From Cavia porcellus (lineage: Eukaryota > Chordata > Mammalia > Rodentia > Caviidae), in the NCBI RefSeq assembly GCF_034190915.1, contig NW_026947501.1, positions 4,340,001-4,404,000 of the forward strand: 64,000 nt of DNA, written 5' to 3'. Positions within the stretch are counted from its first letter, which is position 1. Each line of letters starts with the position of its first letter. Below are positions 1 to 13,700 of the stretch, piece by piece. Both the position numbers and the translations under genes were made by a program. Below the pieces are notes generated by a model. That model had not been told where the DNA came from, searched no databases, and saw only the letters and a program-made list of their open reading frames with translations.

Positions 1-1980
1 TCACGGTGTTGTGTGAATCGGAGGGCCTGATTTAGGATAGGCAGTGAGTGGCAATGTAGGATGGAGAAAAGCACCACGAGGTGGTCAGCATGAGGATGTC
101 AGGAAACATGCAGTGGCAAATAGGATAGTTTTCTGAAAAACATCACGGGGTGGTGCCCATTGTAAGGCTTTCTAACAGGCCATTGACTAGTAGGCGTGAG
201 AAAAACATCACGGGGTGGTGTCAATCGGAGGGCCTGAATCAAGTTAGACAGTGAGTGGCAATGAAGAATGGAGAAAAGCACTATGGGGTGGTCAACATGG
301 GGAGGTCAGGAAACATGCAATGGCAATGTAGGATAGGTTTCTGAAAAACATCGCGGGGTGGTGCGCATTGTAAGAGTTTCTAACAAGCCATTCACAAGTA
401 GGACTGAAAAAAACATCACGGGTTGGTGTGAATCGGAGGGCCTGAATTAGGTTAGGCAGTGAGTGGCAATGTAGGATGGAGAAAATCACCACAGGGGAGT
501 CAGCATGGGGATTTCCGAAAACATGCTGTGACAATGAAGGATATGTTTCTGAAAAAAAAAAAAAAAAGCGGGGTGTTGCACATTGTAAGTGTTTCTAACA
601 GGCCATTCACTAGTAGGAGTGAGAAAACATCACGGGGTGGAGTGAATCGGAGGGCCTGAATTACGATAGGCGGTGAGTGGCAATGTAGGATGGAGAAAAG
701 CACCACAGGTTGGTCAGCTTGTGGAGGTCAGGAAACATGCAGTGGCAATGTAGGATAGTTTTCTGAAAAACATCACGGGGTGGTGCACATTGTAAAGATT
801 TCTAACAGGCCATTCGGTAGTGGGATTGAGAAAGACTTCACGGGGTGGTTTGAATCAGATGTTCTGAATTAGGATATACAGTGCGTGGCAATGTAGGATG
901 GAGAAAAGGACCACGGGGTGGTCAGCATGGGAAGGTCGGGAAACATGCATTGGCAATTTAGGATAGGTTTCTGAAAAACATCGCTGGTGGTGCGCATTGT
1001 AAAGGCTTTCTAACAGGCCATTCACTAGTGGGAGTTAGAAAAACATCACGGGGTTGTGGGAATCGGAGGGCCTGAATTAGGACAGGCAGTGAGTGGCAAT
1101 GTAGGATGGAGAAAAGCACCACGGGGTGGTCAGTATGGGGAGGTCAGGAAACATGCAGTGGGAATGTAGGATAGTTTTCTGAAAATCATCACGCGGTGGT
1201 GCGCATTGTAAGGTTTTCTAAGAGGCCATTCACCAGTAGCAGTGAGAAAATCATAACGGGGTTGTGTGTATCGGAGCGCCTGAATAAGTATAGGCAGTGA
1301 GTGGCAATGTAGGATGTAGAAAAGCACCACGGTGTGATCAGCATGGGGAGGTCAGGAAACATGGAGTGGCAATATAGGATAGGTTTCTGAAAAAAAAAAG
1401 CGGGTTGGTGCGCATTGTAAGGGTTTCTAACAGGCTATTCACTAGTTGGAGTGAGAAAAACATCACGGGGTGGTGTGAATCGGAGGGCCTGAATTATGAT
1501 AGGCAGTGAGTGGCAATGTAGGATGGAGAAAAGCATCACTGAGTGGTCATCATGGGGAGGTCAGAAAACATGCAGTGGCAATGTGGGATAGTTTTCTGAA
1601 AAAAAAATGCAGGGTGGTGCGCATTGTAAGGTTTTCTAACAGCCCATACACTAGTAGGAGTCAGAAAAACATCACGGGATTTTGTGAATCGGAGGGCCTG
1701 ATTTAGCATAGGCAGTGAGCGGCAATGTAAAATGGAGAAAAGCAACACGGGGTGGTCATCATGGGGAGGACAGGAAACATGCAGTGGCAATGTAGGATAG
1801 TTTTCTGAAAAACATCACGGGGTGGTGCGCATTGTAAGGGTTTCTAACAGGCCATTCACTAGTAGGAGTGAGAAAAACATAACGGGGTGGTGTGAATCGG
1901 AGGCCCTGAATAAGGATAGGCAGTGAGTGGCAATGTAGAATGTCGAAAAGCACCATGGGGTGGTCAGCATGGGGAGGTCA
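1..1980 (+). repeat. Block C0 (partial, alpha type): end of fused m7/m19, then m20-m28
   Basis: The window opens inside a C block; base 1 corresponds to about 51,330 in C4. It then runs collinearly with C4 to its end. The alpha diagnosis is gagttagaaaaacatcac followed by ggggttgtgggaatcgg near 1033-1070. It shares a one-base-short A-run (gtgagaaaacatcacgg near 620) with C4 but not with C3, so C0-A1 looks most like C4-A4. It holds the longest m22 A-tract in the window (16 A at 552-567). Confidence 0.85.
552..567 (+). repeat. A-tract of m22, longest of 15 copies
   Basis: In m22 the S2 core has lost its cat(c) and become a pure A-run between ttctg and gcggggtgttgc. Copies and lengths: 552-567 (16), 6812-6825 (14), 9317-9328 (12), 15156-15169 (14), 18495-18507 (13), 24753-24766 (14), 27466-27478 (13), 30807-30818 (12), 36643-36657 (15), 39776-39789 (14), 46034-46047 (14), 48747-48759 (13), 51882-51895 (14), 58140-58153 (14), 60853-60864 (12). 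The length is a fast marker between otherwise near-identical blocks, but homopolymer length is also the commonest sequencing error. Confidence 0.9.
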
Positions 1981-4900
1981 GGAAACATGCATTGGCAATG
2001 TAGGATAGGTTTCTGAAAAACATCGCGGGGTGGTGTGCATTGTAAGGCTTTCTAACAGGCCATTCACTAGTAGGATGAGAAAAACATCACGTGGTGGTGT
2101 GAATCGGTGGGCCTCAATTAGGATAGGCAGTGAGTGGCAACATAAAATGGAGAAAAGCACCACAGTGTGGTCACCATGGGGAGGTCAGGAAACATGCAGT
2201 GGCAATGTAGGAAAGGTTTCTGAAAAACATCGCCTGGTGGTGCGCATTGTAAGTGTTTATAGCAGGCCATTCACTAATAGGAGTGAGAAAATCATCACGT
2301 GGTGGTGTGAATGGGAGGGCCTCAATTAGGATAGGCAGTGAGTGGCAATGAAGAATGGAGTAAAGCACCATGGGGTGGTCAGCATGGGGAGGTCAGGAAA
2401 CATGCAATGGCAATATAGGATAGGTTTCTGAAAAACATCGCGGGGTGGTCCGCATTGAAATTGTTTCTAACAAGCCATTCACAAGTAGGATTGAAAAAAA
2501 CATCAAGAGGTGGTTTGAATCGGAGGGCCTGAATTAGGTTGGGCAGTGAGTGGCAATGTAGGATGGAGAAAATCACTACAGGGTGGTCAGCATGGGGAGG
2601 TCAGAAAACATGCCGTGGCAATGTAAGATAGGCATCTGAAAAAAAAAAAAAAGCGAGGTGTTGCACATTGTAAGTGTTTCTAACATGCCATTCACTAGTA
2701 GGAGTGAGAAAAACATAACGGGGTGGTGTGAATCGGAGGCCCTGATTAAGGATAGGCAGTGAGTGGCAATGTAGAATGTCGAAAAGCACCATGGGGTGGT
2801 CAGCATGGGGAGGTCAGGAAACGTGCAGTGGCAATGTGGGATAGCTTTCTGAAAAACATTACGGCTTGGTGCGCCTTGTAAGAGTTTCTAACAGGCCATT
2901 CACTAGTAGGAATCAGAAAAACATCATGGCGTGGTATGAATTGGAGGGCCTGAATCAGGATAGGCAATGAGTGGCAATGTAGGATGGAGAAAAGCATCAA
3001 AGGGTGGTCATCATGGGGAGGTCAGGACACATGCAGTGGCAATGTAGTATAGGTTTCTGAAAAACATCGCAAGTGGTGAGAATTGTAAGGCTTTCTAACA
3101 GGCCATTCACTAGTAGGACTGAGAAAAACATCACGGGGTGGTGTGAATCACAGGGACTGAATTATGGTAAGCAGTGAGTGGCAATGCAGGATGGAGAAAA
3201 GCAACCATGGGGTGGTCAGCATGGGGAGGTCAGGAAACATGCAGTGGCAATTTAGCATAGGTTTCTGAAAAAAAACTTCGAGGTGGTGTGCATTGTAAGG
3301 GTTTCTAACAGGCCATTAACTAGTAGGAGTGAGAAAAACATCACGGGGTGGTGTGAATCAGAGGGCCTGATTTAGGATAGGCAGTGAGTGGCAATGTAGG
3401 ATGGAGAAAAGCACCACGGGTTCGTGAGCATGGGGAGGTCAGGAAACATACAATGGCAATGTAGGATAGATTTCTGAAAAACATCGCGGGGTTGTGCGCA
3501 TTGTAAAGGTTTGTAGCAGTCCATGCACTAGTAGGAGTGACAAAATCATCACGGGGTGGTGTGAATCGGAGGGCCTGAATCAGGATAGGCAGTGAGTGGC
3601 AATGTAGGATGGAGAAAAACACCACGGGGTGGTCATGATGCGGAGGTCAGGAAACATGCAGTGGCAATGGAGGATAGGTTTCTTAAAAACATTGCGGGGT
3701 GGTGCTCATTGTAAGGGTTTCTAAAAGGCCTTTCACTAGTAGGAGTGAGAGAAACATCACCAGGTGGTGTGAATCGCAGGGCCTGAATCATTATAGGCCG
3801 TGAGTGGCAATGTAGGATGGAGAAAAGCACCACGGGGTGGTCAGGATTGCGAGGTCAGGAAACATTCAGTGGCAATGTAGGATAGGTTTCTGAAAAACAT
3901 CGCGGCGTAGTGCGCATGGTATTGGTTTCTAACAGGCCATTTACTAATAGGAGACAGAAATACATCATGGTGTGGTGTGAATTGGAGGGTCTGAATCAAG
4001 TTAGACAGTGAGTGGCAATGTACGATGGAGAAAAGCACCACGGGTTGGTGAGCATGCCGAGGTCAGGAAACATGCACTGGCAATGTATGATAGGTTTCTG
4101 AAAAACGTCACTGGGTTTTGCGCAAAGTAAGGGTTTCTAACAGGCCATTCACTAGTAGGAGTGAGAAAAACATCACGGGGTGGTGTGAATCGGAGGGCCT
4201 GAATTAGGACAGGCAGTGAGTGGCAATGTAGGATGGAGAAAAACACCACGGGGTGGTCAGTATGGGGAGGTCAGGAAACATGCAGTGGGAATGTAGGATA
4301 GTTTTCTGAAAAACATCACGCGGTGGTGCGCATTGTAAGGTTTTCTAAGAGGCCATTCACCAGTAGCAGTGAGAAAATCATAACGGGGTGGTGTGTATCG
4401 GAGCGCCTGAATAAGAATAGGCAGTGAGTGGCAATGTAGGATGTAGAAAAGCACCACGGTGTGGTCAGCATGGGGAGGTCAGGAAACATGGAGTGGCAAT
4501 ATAGGATAGGTTTCTGAAAAAAAAAAGCGGGTTGGTGCGCATTGTAAGGGTTTCTAACAGGCTATTCACTAGTTGGAGTGAGAAAAACATCACGGGGTGG
4601 TGTGAATCGGAGGGCCTGAATTATGATAGGCAGTGAGTGGCAATGTAGGATGGAGAAAAGCATCACTGAGTGGTCAGCATGGGGAGGTCAGAAAACATGC
4701 AGTGGCAATGTGGGATAGTTTTCTGAAAAAAAAAATGCAGGGTGGTGCGCATTGTAAGGTTTTCTAACAGCCCATACACTAGTAGGAGTCAGAAAAACAT
4801 CACGGGATTTTGTGAATCGGAGGGCCTGATTTAGCATAGGCAGTGAGCGGCAATGTAAAATGGAGAAAAGCAACACGGGGTGGTCATCATGGGGAGGACA

Positions 4901-5107
4901 GGAAACATGCAGTGGCAATGTAGGATAGTTTTCTGAAAACATCACGGGGTGGTGCGCATTGTAAGGGTTTCTAACAGGCCATTCACTAGTAGGAGTGAGA
5001 AAAACATAACGGGGTGGTGTGAATCGGAGGCCCTGAATAAGGATAGGCAGTGAGTGGCAATGTAGAATGTCGAAAAGCACCATGGGGTGGTCAGCATGGG
5101 GAGGTCA
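1981..5107 (+). repeat. Block A1: 15 monomers, m1-m11 then m25-m28
   Basis: 3,127 bp. It contains m3 (tgcaatggcaatatagg near 2400), the A/D-only monomers m8-m11 (for example gggttcgtgagc near 3420 and gaggtcaggaaacattcagt near 3850), then jumps from m11 to m25 inside the S3 part near 4190. It shares gaaaaacaccacgggg at the end of the fused monomer with A4, whereas A2 and A3 have gaaaagcaccacgggg. A private change gtcactggg occurs near 4108. Confidence 0.9.
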
Positions 5108-8100
5108 GGAAACATGCATTGGCAATGTAGGATAGGTTTCTGAAAAACATCGCGGGGTGGTGTGCATTGTAAGGCTTTCTAACAGGCCATTCACTAGTAG
5201 GATGAGAAAAACATCACGTGGTGGTGTGAATCGGTGGGCCTCAATTAGGATAGGCAGTGAGTGGCAACATAAAATGGAGAAAAGCACCACAGTGTGGTCA
5301 CCATGGGGAGGTCAGGAAACATGCAGTGGCAATGTAGGAAAGGTTTCTGAAAAACATCGCCTGGTGGTGCGCATTGTAAGTGTTTATAGCAGGCCATTCA
5401 CTAATAGGAGTGAGAAAATCATCACGTGGTGGTGTGAATGGGAGGGCCTCAATTAGGATAGGCAGTGAGTGGCAATGAAGAATGGAGTAAAGCACCATGG
5501 GGTGGTCAGCATGGGGAGGTCAGAAAACATGCCGTGGCAATGTAAGATAGGTTTCTGAAAAAAAAAAAAAAAAGCGAGGTGTTGCACATTGTAAGTGTTT
5601 CTAACATGCCATTCACTAGTAGGAGTGAGAAAAACATAACGGGGTGGTGTGAATCGGAGGCCCTGATTAAGGATAGGCAGTGAGTGGCAATGTAGAATGT
5701 CGAAAAGCACCATGGGGTGGTCAGCATGGGGAGGTCAGGAAACGTGCAGTGGCAATGTGGGATAGCTTTCTGAAAAACATTACGGGTTGGTGCGCCTTGT
5801 AAGAGTTTCTAACAGGCCATTCACTAGTAGGAATCAGAAAAACATCATGGCGTGGTATGAATTGGAGGGTCTGAATCAGGATAGGCAATGAGTGGCAATG
5901 TAGGATGGAGAAAAGCATCAAAGGGTGGTCATCATGGGGAGGTCAGGACACATGCAGTGGCAATGTAGTATAGGTTTCTGAAAAACATCGCAAGTGGTGA
6001 GAATTGTAAGGCTTTCTAACAGGCCATTCACTAGTAGGACTGAGAAAAACATCACGGGGTGGTGTGAATCACAGGGACTGAATTATGGTAAGCAGTGAGT
6101 GGCAATGCAGGATGGACAAAAGCAACCATGGGGTGGTCAGCATGGGGAGGTCAGGAAACATGCAGTGGCAATTTAGCATAGGTTTCTGAAAAAAAACTTC
6201 GGGTGTTGCGCATTGTTAGTGTTTCTAAGAGGCCATTAACTAGTAGGAGTGAGAAAAACATCACGGTGTTGTGTGAATCGGAGGGCCTGATTTAGGATAG
6301 GCAGTGAGTGGCAATGTAGGATGGAGAAAAGCACCACGAGGTGGTCAGCATGAGGATGTCAGGAAACATGCAGTGGCAAATAGGATAGTTTTCTGAAAAA
6401 CATCACGGGGTGGTGCCCATTGTAAGGCTTTCTAACAGGCCATTGACTAGTAGGCGTGAGAAAAACATCACGGGGTGGTGTCAATCGGAGGGCCTGAATC
6501 AAGTTAGACAGTGAGTGGCAATGAAGAATGGAGAAAAGCACTATGGGGTGGTCAACATGGGGAGGTCAGGAAACATGCAATGGCAATGTAGGATAGGTTT
6601 CTGAAAAACATCGCGGGGTGGTGCGCATTGTAAGAGTTTCTAACAAGCCATTCACAAGTAGGACTGAAAAAAACATCACGGGTTGGTGTGAATCGGAGGG
6701 CCTGAATTAGGTTAGGCAGTGAGTGGCAATGTAGGATGGAGAAAATCACCACAGGGGAGTCAGCATGGGGATTTCCGAAAACATGCTGTGACAATGAAGG
6801 ATATGTTTCTGAAAAAAAAAAAAAAGCGGGGTGTTGCACATTGTAAGTGTTTCTAACAGGCCATTCACTAGTAGGACTGAGAAAAACATCACGGGGTGGT
6901 GTGAATCACAGGGACTGAATTATGGTAAGCAGTGAGTGGCAATGCAGGATGGACAAAAGCAACCATGGGGTGGTCAGCTTGTGGAGGTCAGGAAACATGC
7001 AGTGGCAATGTAGGATAGTTTTCTGAAAAACATCACGGGGTGGTGCACATTGTAAAGGTTTCTAACAGGCCATTCGGTAGTGGGATTGAGAAAGACTTCA
7101 CGGGGTGGTTTGAATCAGATGTTCTGAATTAGGATATACAGTGCGTGGCAATGTAGGATGGAGAAAAGGACCACGGGGTGGTCAGCATGGGAAGGTCGGG
7201 AAACATGCATTGGCAATTTAGGATAGGTTTCTGAAAAACATCGCTGGTGGTGCGCATTGTAAAGGCTTTCTAACAGGCCATTCACTAGTGGGAGTTAGAA
7301 AAACATCACGGGGTGGTGTGAATCGGAGGGCCTGAATTAGGACAGGCAGTGAGTGGCAATGTAGGATGGAGAAAAGCACCACGGGGTGGTCAGTATGGGG
7401 AGGTCAGGAAACATGCAGTGGGAATGTAGGATAGTTTTCTGAAAAACATCACGCGGTGGTGCGCATTGTAAGGTTTTCTAAGAGGCCATTCACCAGTAGC
7501 AGTGAGAAAATCATAACGGGGTGGTGTGTATCGGAGCGCCTGAATAAGAATAGGCAGTGAGTGGCAATGTAGGATGTAGAAAAGCACCACGGTGTGGTCA
7601 GCATGGGGAGGTCAGGAAACATGGAGTGGCAATATAGGATAGGTTTCTGAAAAAAAAAAGCGGGTTGGTGCGCATTGTAAGGGTTTCTAACAGGCTATTC
7701 ACTAGTTGGAGTGAGAAAAACATCACGGGGTGGTGTGAATCGGAGGGCCTGAATTATGATAGGCAGTGAGTGGCAATGTAGGATGGAGAAAAGCATCACT
7801 GAGTGGTCAGCATGGGGAGGTCAGAAAACATGCAGTGGCAATGTGTGATAGTTTTCTGAAAAAAAAAATGCAGGGTGGTGCGCATTGTAAGGTTTTCTAA
7901 CAGCCCATACACTAGTAGGAGTCAGAAAAACATCACGGGATTTTGTGAATCGGAGGGCCTGATTTAGCATAGGCAGTGAGCGGCAATGTAAAAGGGAGAA
8001 AAGCACCACGGGGTGGTCAGCATGGGGAGGTCAGGAAACATGCACTGGCAATGTAGGATAGTATTCTGAAAAACATCAGGGGGTGATGCGCATTTTAAGG

Positions 8101-10744
8101 GTTTCAAAAAGGCCATTAACTAGTAGGAGTGAGAAAAACATAAGGGAGTGGTGTGAATCGGAGGGCCTGATTTAGCATAGGCAGTGAGTGGCAATGTAGG
8201 ATGGAGAAATGCACCATGGGGTGGTCAGCATGGGGAGGTCAGGAAACATGTAGTGGCAATGTGGGATAGGTTTCTGAAAAAAAAAGCGGGGTGGTGCGCA
8301 TTGTAAGGTTTTCTAACAGGCCATTCACTAGTAGGAGTCAGAAAAACATCACGGGGTTGTGTCAATCGGAAGGCCTGATTTAGGATAGGCAGTGAGTGGC
8401 AATGTAAAATGGAGAAAAGCACCACGTGGTGGTCATCATGGGGAGGACAGGAAACATGCAATGGAAATGTAGGATAGTTTCCTGAAAAACATCATGGGGT
8501 GGTGCGCATTGTAAGGGATTCTAACAGGCCTATCACTAGTAGGATGAAGAAAAACATCACGGGGTGGTGTGAATCAGATGTTCTGAATTATGGTAAGCAG
8601 TGAGTGGCAATGCAGGATGGACAAAAGCAACCATGGGGTGGTCAGCATGGGGAGGTCAGGAAACATGCAGTGGCAATTTAGCATAGGTTTCTGAAAAAAA
8701 ACTTCGGGTGTTGCGCATTGTTAGTGTTTCTAAGAGGCCATTAACTAGTAGGAGTGAGAAAAACATCACGGTGTTGTGTGAATCGGAGGGCCTGATTTAG
8801 GATAGGCAGTGAGTGGCAATGTAGGATGGAGAAAAGCACCACGAGGTGGTCAGCATGAGGATGTCAGGAAACATGCAGTGGCAAATAGGATAGTTTTCTG
8901 AAAAACATCACGGGGTGGTGCCCATTGTAAGGCTTTCTAACAGGCCATTGACTAGTAGGCGTGAGAAAAACATCACGGGTTGGTGTCAATCGGAGGGCCT
9001 GAATCAAGTTAGACAGTGAGTGGCAATGAAGAATGGAGAAAAGCACTATGGGGTGGTCAACATGGGGAGGTCAGGAAACATGCAATGGCAATGTAGGATA
9101 GGTTTCTGAAAAACATCGCGGGGTGGTGCGCATTGTAAGAGTTTCTAACAAGCCATTCACAAGTAGGACTGAAAAAAACATCACGGGTTGGTGTGAATCG
9201 GAGGGCCTGAATTAGGTTAGGCAGTGAGTGGCAATGTAGGATGGAGAAAATCACCACAGGGGAGTCAGCATGGGGATTTCCGAAAACATGCTGTGACAAT
9301 GAAGGATATGTTTCTGAAAAAAAAAAAAGCGGGGTGTTGCACATTGTAAGTGTTTCTAACAGGCCATTCACTAGTAGGAGTGAGAAAAACATCACGGGGT
9401 GGAGTGAATCGGAGGGCCTGAATTACGATAGGCGGTGAGTGGCAATGTAGGATGGAGAAAAGCACCACCGGTTGGCCAGCTTGTGGAGGTCAGGAAACAT
9501 GCAGTGGCAATGTAGGATAGTTTTCTGAAAAACATCACGGGGTGGTGCACATTGTAAAGGTTTCTAACAGGCCATTCGGTAGTGGGATTGAGAAAGACTT
9601 CACGGGGTGGTTTGAATCAGATGTTCTGAATTAGGATATACAGTGCGTGGCAATGTAGGATGGAGAAAAGGACCACGGGGTAGTCAGCATGGGAAGGTCG
9701 GGAAACATGCATTGGCAATTTAGGATAGGTTTCTGAAAAACATCGCTGGTGGTGCGCATTGTAAAGGCTTTCTAACAGGCCATTCACTAGTGGGAGTGAG
9801 AAAAACATCACGGGGTGGTGTGAATCGGAGGGCCTGAATTAGGACAGGCAGTGAGTGGCAATGTAGGATGGAGAAAAGCACCACGGGGTGGTCAGTATGG
9901 GGAGGTCAGGAAACATGCAGTGGGAATGTAGGATAGTTTTCTGAAAAACATCACGCGGTGGTGCGCATTGTAAGGTTTTCTAAGAGGCCATTCACCAGTA
10001 GCAGTGAGAAAATCATAACGGGGTGGTGTGTATCGGAGCGCCTGAATAAGAATAGGCAGTGAGTGGCAATGTAGGATGTAGAAAAGCACCACGGTGTGGT
10101 CAGCATGGGCAGGTCAGGAAACATGGAGTGGCAATATAGGATAGGTTTCTGAAAAAAAAAAAGCGGGTTGGTGCGCATTGTAAGGGTTTCTAACAGGCTA
10201 TTCACTAGTTGGAGTGAGAAAAACATCACGGGGTGGTGTCAATCGGAGGGCCTGAATTATGATAGGCAGTGAGTGGCAATGTAGGATGGAGAAAAGCATC
10301 ACTGAGTGGTCAGCATGGGGAGGTCAGAAAACATGCAGTGGCAATGTGGGATAGTTTTGTGAAAAAAAAAATGCAGGGTGGTGCGCATTGTAAGGTTTTC
10401 TAACAGCCCATACACTAGTAGGAGTCAGAAAAACATCACGGGATTTTGTGAATCGGAGGGCCTGATTTAGCATAGGCAGTGAGCGGCAATGTAAAATGGA
10501 GAAAATCAACACGGGGTGGTCATCATGGGGAGGACAGGAAACATGCAGTGGCAATGTAGGATAGTTTTCTGAAAAACATCACGGGGTGGTGCGCATTGTA
10601 AGGGTTTCTAACAGGCCATTCACTAGTAGGAGTGAGAAAAACATAACGGGGTGGTGTGAATCGGAGGCCCTGAATAAGGATAGGCAGTGAGTGGCAATGT
10701 AGAATGTCGAAAAGCACCATGGGGTGGTCAGCATGGGGAGGTCA
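5108..10744 (+). repeat. Block B1*: 27-monomer fusion of a B block (left) and a beta C block (right)
   Basis: 5,637 bp. The left part is a B block (m1, m2, m4-m7/19, m20-m27, then m12-m14) up to about 8590. The right part continues as a C block from m6/m7 onward (m7/19, m20-m28). The right part matches C2, with the shared rare word agcaccaccggttggccagc (9460 and 30950) and a 12-A tract. Relative to B2+C2 (9,185 bp) it lacks 3,548 bp, which is 17 monomers. The same row of monomers (m20-m27) therefore occurs twice in one block. Confidence 0.88.
8583..8590 (+). other. Recombination junction B/C inside B1* (m14 to m6/m7)
   Basis: To the left the sequence follows B m14 (gtgtgaatcagatgttctg). To the right it follows m6 of a C block (tggtaagcagtgagtggc, gcaggatggacaaaag). 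The two parents share ctgaatta, and the crossover lies in or next to this 8-bp identity. In intact B2 the same place continues gtataggcagtg (26531). The register is kept, as expected for unequal crossing over between misaligned blocks. Confidence 0.88.
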
Positions 10745-13700
10745 GGAAACATGCATTGGCAATGTAGGATAGGTTTCTGAAAAACATCGCGGGGTGGTGT
10801 GCATTGTAAGGCTTTCTAACAGGCCATTCACTAGTAGGATGAGAAAAACATCACGTGGTGGTGTGAATCGGTGGGCCTCAATTAGGATAGGCAGTGAGTG
10901 GCAACATAAAATGGAGAAAAGCACCACAGTGTGGTCACCATGGGGAGGTCAGGAAACATGCAGTGGCAATGTAGGAAAGGTTTCTGAAAAACATCGCCTG
11001 GTGGTGCGCATTGTAAGTGTTTATAGCAGGCCATTCACTAATAGGAGTCAGAAAATCATCACGTGGTGGTGTGAATGGGAGGGCCTCAATTAGGATAGGC
11101 AGTGAGTGGCAATGAAGAATGGAGTAAAGCACCATGGGGTGGTCAGCATGGGGAGGTCAGGAAACATGCAATGGCAATATAGGATAGGTTTCTGAAAAAC
11201 ATCGCGGGGTGGTCCGCATTGTAATTGTTTCTAACAAGCCATTCACAAGTAGGATTGAAAAAAACATCAAGAGGTGGTGTGAATCGGAGGGCCTGAATTA
11301 GGTTAGGCAGTGAGTGGCAATGTAGGATGGAGAAAATCACTACAGGGTGGTCAGCATGGGGAGGTCAGAAAACATGCCGTGGCAATGTAAGATAGGTATC
11401 TGAAAAAAAAAAAAAAAAAGCGAGGTGTTGCACATTGTAAGTGTTTCTAACATGCCATTCACTAGTTGGAGTGAGAAAAACATAACGGGGTGGTGTGAAT
11501 CGGAGGCCCTGATTAAGGATAGGCAGTGAGTGGCAATGTAGAATGTCGAAAAGCACCATGGGGTGGTCAGCATGGGGAGGTCAGGAAACGTGCAGTGGCA
11601 ATGTGGGATAGCTTTCTGAAAAACATTACGGGTTGGTGCGCCTTGTAAGAGTTTCTAACAGGCCATTCACTAGTAGGAATCAGAAAAACATCATGGCGTG
11701 GTATGAATTGGAGGGCCTGAATCAGGATAGGCAATGAGTGGCAATGTAGGATGGAGAAAAGCATCAAAGGGTGGTCATCATGGGGAGGTCAGGACACATG
11801 CAGTGGCAATGTAGTATAGGTTTCTGAAAAACATCGCAAGTGGTGAGAATTGTAAGGCTTTCTAACAGGCCATTCACTAGTAGGACTGAGAAAAACATCA
11901 CGGGGTGGTGTGAATCACAGGGACTGAATTATGGTAAGCAGTGAGTGGCAATGCAGGATGGAGAAAAGCAACCATGGGGTGGTCAGCATGGGGAGGTCAG
12001 GAAACATGCAGTGGCAATTTAGCATAGGTTTCTGAAAAAAAACTTCGAGGTGGTGCGCATTGTAAGGGTTTCTAACAGGCCATTAACTAGTAGGAGTGAG
12101 AAAAACATCACGGGGTGGTGTGAATCAGAGGGCCTGATTTAGGATAGGCAGTGAGTGGCAATGTAGGATGGAGAAAAGCACCACGGGTTCGTGAGCATGG
12201 GGAGGTCAGGAAACATACAATGGCAATGTAGGATAGATTTCTGAAAAACATCGCGGGGTTGTGCGCATTGTAAGGGTTTGTAGCAGTCCATGCACTAGTA
12301 GGAGTGACAAAATCATCACGGGGTGGTGTGAATCGGAGGGCCTGAATCAGGATAGGCAGTGAGTGGCAATGTAGGATGGAGAAAAACACCACGGGGTGGT
12401 CATGATGGGGAGGTCAGGAAACATGCAGTGGCAATGGAGGATAGGTTTCTTAAAAACATTGCGGGGTGGTGCTCATTGTAAGGGTTTCTAAAAGGCCTTT
12501 CACTAGTAGGAGTGAGAGAAACATCACCAGGTGGTGTGAATCGCAGGGCCTGAATCATTATAGGCCGTGAGTGGCAATGTAGGATGGAGAAAAGCACCAC
12601 GGGGTGGTCAGGATTGCGAGGTCAGGAAACATTCAGTGGCAATGTAGGATAGGTTTCTGAAAAACATCGCGGCGTAGTGCGCATGGTAATGGTTTCTAAC
12701 AGGCCATTTACTAATAGGAGACAGAAATACATCATGGTGTGGTGTGAATTGGAGGGTCTGAATCAAGTTAGACAGTGAGTGGCAATGTACGATGGAGAAA
12801 AGCACCACGGGTTGGTGAGCATGCGGAGGTCAGGAAACATGCACTGGCAATGTATGATAGGTTTCTGAAAAACGTCGCTGGGTTTTGCGCAAAGTAAGGG
12901 TTTCTAACAGGCCATTCACTAGTAGGAGTGAGAAAAACATCACGGGTTGGTGTGAATCGGAGGGCCTCAATTAGGATAGGCAGTGAGTGACAATGTAAAA
13001 GGGAGAAAAGCACCACGGGGTGGTCAGCATGGGGAGGTCAGGAAACATGCACTGGCAATGTAGGATAGTATTCTGAAAAACATCAGGGGGTGATGCGCAT
13101 TTTAAGGGTTTCAAAAAGGCCATTAACTAGTAGGAGTGAGAAAAACATAAGGGAGTGGTGTGAATCGGAGGGCCTCAATAAGGATAGGCAGTGAGTGGCA
13201 ATGTAGGATGGAGAAATGCACCATGGGGTGGTCAGCATGGGGAGGTCAGGAAACATGTAGTGGCAATGTGGGATAGGTTTCTGAAAAAAAAAGCGGGGTG
13301 GTGCGCATTGTAAGGTTTTCTAACAGGCCATTCACTAGTAGGAGTCAGAAAAACATCACGGGGTTGTGTCAATCGGAAGGCCTGATTTAGGATAGGCAGT
13401 GAGTGGCAATGTAAAATGGAGAAAAGCACCACGGGGTGGTCATCATGGGGAGGACAGGAAACATGCAATGGAAATGTAGGATAGTTTCCTGAAAAACATC
13501 ATGGGGTGGTGCGCATTGTAAGGGATTCTAACAGGCCTATCACTAGTAGGATGAAGAAAAACATCACGGGGTGGTGTGAATCAGATGTTCTGAATTAGTA
13601 TAGGCAGTGAGTGGCAATGTACGATGGAGAAAAGCACCACGGGGTGGTCAGCATGTGGAGGTCAGGAAACATGCATTGGCAATGTAGGATAGTTTTCTGA

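Noticed and set aside
552..567. A-tracts as poly(A) tails of inserted retroelements
   Set aside because: They sit inside the core at the same place in each copy, have no target-site duplication or element body, and the monomer continues in phase.
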